Made by a program: the position numbers and the translations under genes. Of a DNA stretch of 64,000 nt, positions 57,514 through 64,000 are shown in pieces (the stretch's first letter is position 1; each line of letters opens with the position of its first letter). The notes beneath the pieces were generated by a model, which saw only the letters and a list, made by a program, of their open reading frames with translations, was not told the DNA's origin and did no database searches. Origin of the DNA: Laccaria trichodermophora (lineage: Eukaryota; Basidiomycota; Agaricomycetes; Agaricales; Hydnangiaceae); NCBI GenBank assembly GCA_018417955.1, contig JACTVC010000024.1, forward strand, positions 186,001-250,000, in the 5' to 3' direction.

Positions 57514-60500
57514 ATGAGCCGTCGTCTTTGGTCTGCGGTACGTTACCCTCAACAATGTTTTTGCTTCTATCTTGGATTCTAATGCCTGGCCCACAGACTA
57601 TATCCACCAAGGAGAATGTGCCTGATGTGGCTCCACCTAAGCGGGGTTGGCGCACTTCCCTCCACGCCTCTTCTTCCCCTAGCTTTCAAGCTGCCGACCC
57701 AGTGCCTCCTTTCTCCCCTGCCAACGACACCGGCTGCCAAGATGCTGGGAAAACCCAAGTCAAGTATGGGCCACCCAAGAAGAAGTCTGCAGCTGCTGCC
57801 GCAGAGGGGCCCTGGCGCCTAGTGCTTGGAAGTCCAGTCTCAAGACTGCAAAAAGACTGCAACTGGACTGGACCAAGACTGCAAAAGACTGGACCTGCAG
57901 TCTTGGTCTTGCAGATTTGAGATTAAAAGACCGCAAAAAGACCGGTTAACGTGGACCGGTCTGGTCGGTTAAGACCGGTCTTTTGTACCTACATAATAAC
58001 CCTTCAAAACGCATCTAAGATCATATTTTTAGGGCAAAAACTGACAAAGATACATATAAAATAGTAAAATATTTCGTGAAAATAGTAGATGTACCTTGGT
58101 ATTTTTGTAGATACATCAATTCTCAACGGCATTTAGCGTTCTTGCACTCGTTTTGAAGCTACGAAGAATCCCAATAAATCTACTGACTCACAATTGCAAA
58201 TATTATTGCATATTTAGTTGAAAAACCGGTCTTGAACTGGTTGTAACCAGTTTGGACCAAGACTGGTCCAAAGACCGAAAAAGACTGCAGTCTTGCAAAA
58301 GACCGGTCCTGGTCCAGTCTTTTGAGGTTTTAGGAATTGTGTGGACTGGTCTGGGTCTCGGTCTTTTCGTTTTGGGCCAAAAAACCGGACTGGACTGGAC
58401 TTTCAAGCACTACTGGCGCCCTTCGAATGCAAAACTCTTGTTTGATGGCGTGCACCCCCCTGCGAGGTAAGTTTCCCTGTCTCATTCATTCATTCCCCAC
58501 ACACGGAGCAGACGTAAGTCGCTCGAATGCTGCTAGACTTTGTGTCAGTGGCAAATTATCAACCAGACTTTGGTCGGTTGTCACACGATCATTGCTTGCC
58601 TGTTGGCTGCGCAAATACTTATTGATCTACCAACAGGAATGTAGCCAACGAAGCGGCTGTTCGACCCACTGCCAATGCTCAGACTTTGACTGCAAGGTAA
58701 TTTACTTTTTCTTAATTATTCATTCCTGACAACACAAATACTTATTGATCTACCAACAGGAATGTAGCCAACGAAGCGGCTGTTTGACCCAAGGCTGCTG
58801 ATGGCCCAGCTTCTGAGGCTGCAGCCCATCCAAATGCTGCTCGTTCAAGTGTTACCAGGTAAGTTTCTACTCCATTTTTTTTCGCTTTTCTGGGCTGCTT
58901 TCGATGAAGTGCCACGCGCTGCTTGCGTTGCTCTGGCTTAGCCATGTGACCTCGAGGGCGTGGCTTTTGTCCCTTCAGCAGACTTTGGTCACTGTCATCC
59001 TGCTAGACCTTATGCCAGCAGGAATATTTTCAACCAGACTTTGGTCAGTTGCTTTTTCTTTTCCTTTTTTCGTATGGCAGCACCACTCATAACATCCCTT
59101 GTGGTATTGTTGCTGCAGATCCAGGCATGCATCAGACAATCCAAGGAATTCTGCTGTTCAGAAACCTGCTCTCAAAATGTACGAGTCTGTGCGTAAATCG
59201 ACTCCTCCGGAACCTGCGGCCCCAGCTGCCATCACCACAAAGAAACCAGCTCTCAAAACATATGGGTCTGCACATAAATCGACTCCTCCGGAACCTGTGG
59301 CCCCAGCTGCCATCACCACGAAGTTCATCAACTTACCTGTGTTCGAACACTTGTTGAAACTAATGCGTCTTTTGTTTTTAGTGCGGACAACAGCGACCAC
59401 ACACTATCCGACTTGACGTCCACCCATTCTGATGATGACAACATCACCCTGCCTGACTGGCTGGAGGAAGCCAATAGCTTCTCAAGCTTCAACATCAACA
59501 ACTTGCCTTCAAACGGAAAGGAACTCACCGGCATCAGCGACGACGACTTCCATCCAAGGTCGTTGACCATCCATGACCTCGACTATGACGAGGTCCAGGA
59601 GATGCGACAGGCATGCAAGTTGAAAGACACTGCGTAGTGCTTCAGCTACGCTGACAAGACCCCTCACTACTGCCATGGCCATGAGATGACAGAAGGCTGT
59701 CAGACTGCAGCTGACTGGTTCACCAAGTACTTCGACAACAACACCAAGAAGTGGCTCCCCATACTGCATGGCTTTTCAGCCCCTCACTGGCCTGAGGACT
59801 ACGTGGATGCAATCAACATCTTGAAGGAAGAAGACACCCTCCACATCAATTCACACATCATCGACGCTGCGATTGCACTGGGCAAGACTCGCAGATTTGG
59901 AGACGACCCTTTCGAGATCCTCTCGCTGGACGACGACCTCTCTTGGGACGATAAGAACCGCATGCGATCGCTTCTCTGCTCGGAGGCAGTCACTTATCGT
60001 TTCACCCAGCCTTTGGATGGTGGGCACCACCACTATCAAGGGTCTTTGCCTCAACGCGGGGAGCAGGATGCTGCGGATCGCTTAATCCAGGTGTTTCTGG
60101 AGGATTCAGAGGAATATGTTCCCATTCCTAAGGGGTACACTGCTCCTCAGGAACCTTACAACCACATCGACGCCCTGAATTGGGAGAGGGTCACCCATGA
60201 GAGAGCTTGACGCTGCCAGATCACAGCTTCGCAGGAAGTCCCTGAAAGTGACCTCAGTGGCTCAGATTGGGAAGCTGCTCGCCAGGACTTGATGCGAGAT
60301 CGCGCCAGGCGAAAGGAATGAGGGGATGAAGTCACTGATACGGAGGATGAGGACAAGGAAATGGAGGAGGGTACACAACGCAGCCCACACTTGCGTTCGG
60401 CCTCAGTCATGAGGAGTGCCCGCTCCACTTCTTTGGCGTTGTCGACTCCACCTGCAACTTTGGCTGCAGAAATCCTTGCTGAGCTTGGGATGACGTTGCC

Positions 60501-62270
60501 AGTGGAGGATGCAGTACTCAAGGCTGTGTCATCGAAAAAGGTCACAGTTTTTGAGCAATCCTGCTACACTCTATTTGGCAAGTATGTCTGCCGAATGGCA
60601 GCTGAGTTGGGCATGCAATATGGAAGGCGATCCGACTTTGTCCTGGAGCGAGCTAACCTCCTTTTGAAGGAAAAACGAGGGCCTAACAGAGCAAACAAAT
60701 TCCAAACCTATATCAGCTGGACTCGCCAGGATGACATGCAGGGAAGTAAGTTGGAACTATTTTTCAACTGTGCAAACATTTAATAGCATTTCAGACAGTG
60801 ACAAAGGAAGAAAAGATCAAATTTATGGATAAGTGCTATGCTGAGTACATGCAAGGCACTACTACCAACGAGGAACGAGAAGAACGAATGCAAGAGGTCT
60901 ATGAATACCTTCAAGACAATGTGGTAGAAGGGGGTTCCTCAATCGTCGCACCGGAAGTTTGTTTTGAATGCTGGCGTGCGATGATTGAGCATTTGGTTAG
61001 TATTTTTCCTTTGTTCACTTTGCAAAAATGTTTTTAGATAGTAATATTCTAGCTTAACATCATCCGGCGCACCGACCCCGAATTCGACATTGCAGGCATT
61101 ATGGTCTACTCCGGAGACAACCCCTTGGCACATCAAAAGGATGGGCTTTTCGTCAACTCGTCATTTTTGAAGGACCTCTTTGAGTGCGAGGAATATCCAA
61201 TTAGAAAGTGGACTGATATCTTTGCCACAACTGTTCGGTAGTACATGCATTAAATGGTTTTCGCATTTTTCTGATTAACTTGGCACGACAGGGCTGCTTG
61301 ATATCAGCAAGTTTTGCAGCAAGTTTTAGATATCGACGGCAACTGTGAAGGAAGCAAGGACACGCCTGTTGTGGTGAACACCAGCTGAAAGACTTCAGGA
61401 ACGAGTTCACCTTCTGAAAGGTATGCACCTTCAAAGGATAGTCAAAAGGATTTCAAGCAGATCTTTATGGCCAAATGGCGTAAGTTGGGCATGCAAATTA
61501 TCATTGAATTTTACTTAAGTTCACCCAGATGAGACCGTTCCGTGCCCAAAGAGTAAAAGAACAACAATGCTGTTGACAACATTTGCAAACTACGCAGAGA
61601 GGGAGAAGGTTGCACTCACCAGATGGCCTTCAAACAAGGTGGACACTCCCTTGGGCCCAAATTTCGTATCAGGCAAGCTATCTCATAAACAATGGGCATT
61701 GCTTGCCAATTTGTTGGACTCAGGAAAGATGAAGATCAGTCCTTGGGATCAAAGTAAGTCCTGTCCACAGTTCAATTGCCCATCATGATCATGACTTCAA
61801 TAGAATTTCTCCAAATATCAGAGGATAATGCCCAGTATGGCGAAATTCCCCTGGTTTCCAGTTCTAATGGCAAGGCGATGGTTTTCGTGAAAGATTCACA
61901 ACAGTGGATCAATCAGTTCTGCAAGATTCAAGCTGATGGGAAGAGAGTGGCAGGGAAAAGGCGCCATGCTGAGGTAGAGGCTGAGGTAGAGGGGGATGAA
62001 GGTACTCAAAACCTTCAAGGTCCATCGTCCCGTCCATCTTCCCTGCTGTTGAAGAAGCGAAAAGTCAGCTTCGTTACTCTTCCCAAGGCCAGCTTTTACG
62101 ACAACCATCGAAGTGCTCTGAAATCGTACAAGGTCAATCCTCGATTCCTTAACTCCACTTCCACCCCTTCGACTTTGAAACGAACTCATCAAGTCACTAA
62201 GGAAACTGATGCATTTTTCCATGCTGTTAAAGGTTCCTCGGCCTCCTCATCTTTGATATGTTCTGGATAA
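57514..62270 (+). pseudogene. 11-exon gene of the unknown element-borne family (copy B, multiple stops and MITE insertion)
   Basis: Exons: 57514-57537, 57597-58466 (with a 593-bp MITE inside), 58637-58696, 58760-58858, 59119-59322, 59382-60745, 60799-60995, 61053-61237, 61292-61479, 61529-61753, 61804-62270. Intron positions and phases match copy A. The start is MSRRLWSA. Exon 5 has a duplicated KPALK.Y.S..KSTPPEP segment. Stops: TGA 58785-58787, TAG 59635-59637, TGA 60208-60210, TGA 60319-60321, TGA 61299-61301 and a further TGA near 61385. Four of the TGA codons correspond to CGA in copy A. The protein core (both 79-residue modules, LPVEDAVLKAV, KFMDKCYAEYMQG, RKVSFVTLPKASF) is still recognisable. 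Exon 11 lacks the nonsense seen in copy A. Confidence 0.75.
57820..58412. mobile_element. hAT-type MITE, copy 2 (593 bp, 8-bp TSD) inside exon 2 of gene B
   Basis: Termini TAGTGCTTGGAAGTCCAGTC and (inverted) TAGTGCTTGAAAGTCCAGTC. The exact 8-bp duplication CTGGCGCC lies at 57812-57819 and 58413-58420. Removing the element and one duplicate restores the alignment to copy A across RPSNA. The interior is rich in GACTGGTC- and ACCGGTC-type motifs, like copy 1 at 48015. Non-coding. Confidence 0.92.
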
Positions 62271-62279
62271 TGTAAGTCT

Positions 62280-62520
62280 TACCTTACAATTGTGTCATGA
62301 TCATGCTTACCGTTGAACCAAAACCAGCCTCTCATGGAAGTCTACCACCAACAACTTATCCTTACAAGTGTCCTGCCCATTTACTCTACAAGTCTTTAAT
62401 CATTGCTTACCACTGAGCCTATCCTTACTAGCTGACCTTCTTTTGGATTCTGCCCTTCCTTGTCGGTATTGCCTCGTTTTATAGCTTTACTTTACAATTA
62501 TTTGATCATGGCTTCTCTTT
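62280..62520 (+). repeat. Diverged counterpart of the 10430-10690 repeat
   Basis: TCATTGCTTACCACTGAGCC and TTATAGCTTTACTTTACAAT-type segments match the reverse complement of 10430-10690 loosely (CTTGCTTACCATTGAGTCCC, ATAACTTTACTCTACAAT). This extends the A/B collinearity downstream of the gene. Confidence 0.45.
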
Positions 62521-62569
62521 GAACTGCAACTAGTCTTTCATTAATGTTTACTACTACATTTAGCAATAT

Positions 62570-63440
62570 CTGGGTCAATAGATTGAATTCAGATCCAAGA
62601 AATGTTGTGAAATGTTTTTTGATAACTTCAAAAATGTTTGGCTAGGGTAAGAAATAATTGTGTAAAAATTTCATTTCATTTAAAATATTTTCCCTAAGTT
62701 CACAAATGATTGGGCCCAAGAAATTTTTGTAAGTTATTTCTGCCCAAAATTGAAAAAACCTTGACTGGTCAAGAAATCTTCTTAGAAATGTTTGGACTCC
62801 CAAGAAATCTTTGTGAGAAATTTCCTATCAGATTAAGAAATGTTTGTTGGGCTACAAAATCTTTATAAAAATGTGAGATATTTTCTGCAAGTTAAGAAAT
62901 GTTTGGCTACCCAAGAAATCTTTGTAAAACATTTCTTATCAAGTCGGAAATGTTTGGCTGGCTAAATAAAGTTTAATAAAATGGTTTATCTGATTCAAGA
63001 TATTTTGTAAAAGTTAAGAAATGTTTGGACTCCCAAGAAATCTTTGTGAGAAATTTCCTATCAGGTTGAGAAATGTTTGTTGGGCTACAAAATCTCTATT
63101 TCTGCAAGTTAAGAAATGTTTGGCTACCCAAGAAATCTTGGTGAAACATTTCTATCAAGTCAGAAATATTTGGCTGGCTAAAGAAAGTTTAATAAAATGG
63201 TTTATCTGATTCAAGATATTTTGTAGAAGTTAAGAAATGTTTGGAAATCTTTGTAAGAAGTTTCTTATCAGATTGAGAAATGTTTGTTGGGCTACAAAAT
63301 CTTTATAAAAATGCGAGATATTTTCTACAAGTTAAGAAATGTTTGAGTTCCAAAGAAATATTTGTGAGATACTTCTCATCAAGTTAAGATATGTTTGCCT
63401 GGCTAAGAAATCTTTATGATATATTTTGGATATTTTCTAC
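62570..63440 (+). repeat. agaaatgtttggctaagaaatcttt tandem array of element B
   Basis: Units of about 50-60 bp with AAGTTAAGAAATGTTTGGCT and AAGAAATCTTTGTGAGA; some higher-order duplication (two segments near 62790-62990 and 63010-63230 are nearly identical). Counterpart of 9880-10370. Confidence 0.75.
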
Positions 63441-63515
63441 AAGTTAAGACATGTGGGGGTTTGACTGGGGGGGGATGGTAGGTAGTAAGGTGCACTTGGA
63501 GATCTGGGAGCTGAA
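63440..63515. repeat. Terminal inverted repeat, 3' end of element B
   Basis: ACATGTGGGGGTTTGACTGG, TAAGGTGCACTTGGAGATCT and GGGAGCTGAAGTAGAGGCAG are the reverse complement of the 9766-9866 terminus and of part of 57190-57310. Similarity with the A flank continues to about 63690 (CACTGAGCAGGGATT against the complement at 9690-9710). Confidence 0.65.
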
Positions 63516-63659
63516 GTAGAGGCAGAGGTGGAGGGGAGGGTGGTCAACAAAATGGAATCAGATGACAAGGCTCAATGGGCAAGGAAGTGAGCAATTGTGT
63601 GCATTGAAATTGAAGATGTTGAGCAGGGATTTGGTCAAGAGAGAAAGATGGTGAGAGAG

Positions 63660-64000
63660 ACACTGAGCAGGGATTTTTTAGGAGAAACTTAGATGAGCTT
63701 TGTGTGGTAAACATGGCAGATAGAAGCAAACAAGCTTAGATGTGTTTGAGGGGTGAACATGGCAGATAGAAGTGGGGTGTTGATGAAAACAACCTTAGAG
63801 TGGTGAGAGGTGTTGGTGAAAACAAATGTACCTTAGAGTGGTGAGGGGTGTTGGTGAAAACAAACTTAGAATGGTGGTGAACATGGCAGATAGAAGTGGG
63901 GTGTTGGTGAAAACAACCTTAGAATGGTGAACATGGCAAATAGAAGTGGGGTGTTGGTGAAAACAACCTTAAAGTGGTGAGAGGTGTTGGTGAAAACAAA
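63660..64000 (+). repeat. 86-bp-type minisatellite beside element B (runs off the window)
   Basis: GGCAGATAGAAGTGGGGTGT followed by TGGTGAAAACAACCTTAGAG in shortened variants. Same family and same relative position as 8535-9690. Confidence 0.8.

Noticed and set aside
9690..63515. Recent 6-kb inverted segmental duplication as the explanation for A and B
   Set aside because: Proteins differ at many positions, exon 5 has a duplication only in B, and terminal inverted repeats bracket each copy; dispersed element copies fit better.

Overview
The window looks like a repeat-dense accessory or heterochromatic stretch of a filamentous basidiomycete (Agaricomycete mushroom) genome. The evidence is many short spliceosomal introns (about 50-60 nt, GTAAGT-type donors), remains of KDZ-type transposons (CxC2 cysteine cluster plus transposase core), a CxC5-type KDZ-associated protein, a TET/JBP-like dioxygenase pseudogene, and multi-gene DNA transposons of a kind common in mushroom genomes. 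No ordinary housekeeping gene, rRNA, tRNA or CRISPR was found. Family names are from memory of conserved sequence patterns; no search was run.

Layout. 0.36-1.2 kb: decayed multi-exon gene. 1.7-6.9 kb (minus): KDZ transposase N-terminal half fused to a KOW-like repeat-family tail, split by a 3.3-kb foldback element (2.1-5.5 kb) whose arms are near-identical. 6.9-9.7 kb: inverted 86-bp minisatellite arrays. 9.7-15.9 kb (minus): copy A of an element carrying an 11-exon, 1,129-codon gene of unknown family. 15.9-18.3 kb: second foldback with 68-bp arrays. 18.3-20.9 kb: fragment and satellite arrays. 21.0-25.6 kb (minus): an intact two-gene module, a 602-aa protein followed by a 743-aa CxC5-like protein. 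25.8-35.3 kb: minisatellites, an old foldback (28.3-31.4 kb) and tandem arrays. 35.3-42.2 kb: three-gene transposon (large transposase-like gene and small coiled-coil gene on minus, divergent 389-aa partner on plus). 42.2-48.9 kb: decayed sequence including a RecQ-like fragment, a dispersed satellite repeat and a hAT-type MITE. 49.5-50.7 kb: TET/JBP pseudogene. 51.1-52.1 kb: single-arm relative of the foldbacks. 52.5-55.2 kb (minus): repeat-family gene of unknown function. 57.1-64.0 kb: copy B of the unknown element, inverted relative to copy A, with another hAT-type MITE in exon 2.

The strongest candidate for something undescribed is the A/B element pair. Both copies have the same order: inverted-repeat terminus, 11-exon gene with identical intron positions and phases, an aaacatttct-type tandem array, the opposite terminus and an 86-bp minisatellite. 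The predicted protein has PPKKK-type basic motifs, an acidic central part and a 79-residue module present twice. Many of the stop codons in decayed genes are TGA where the paralogue or family has CGA, a pattern expected from deamination of methylated CpG.
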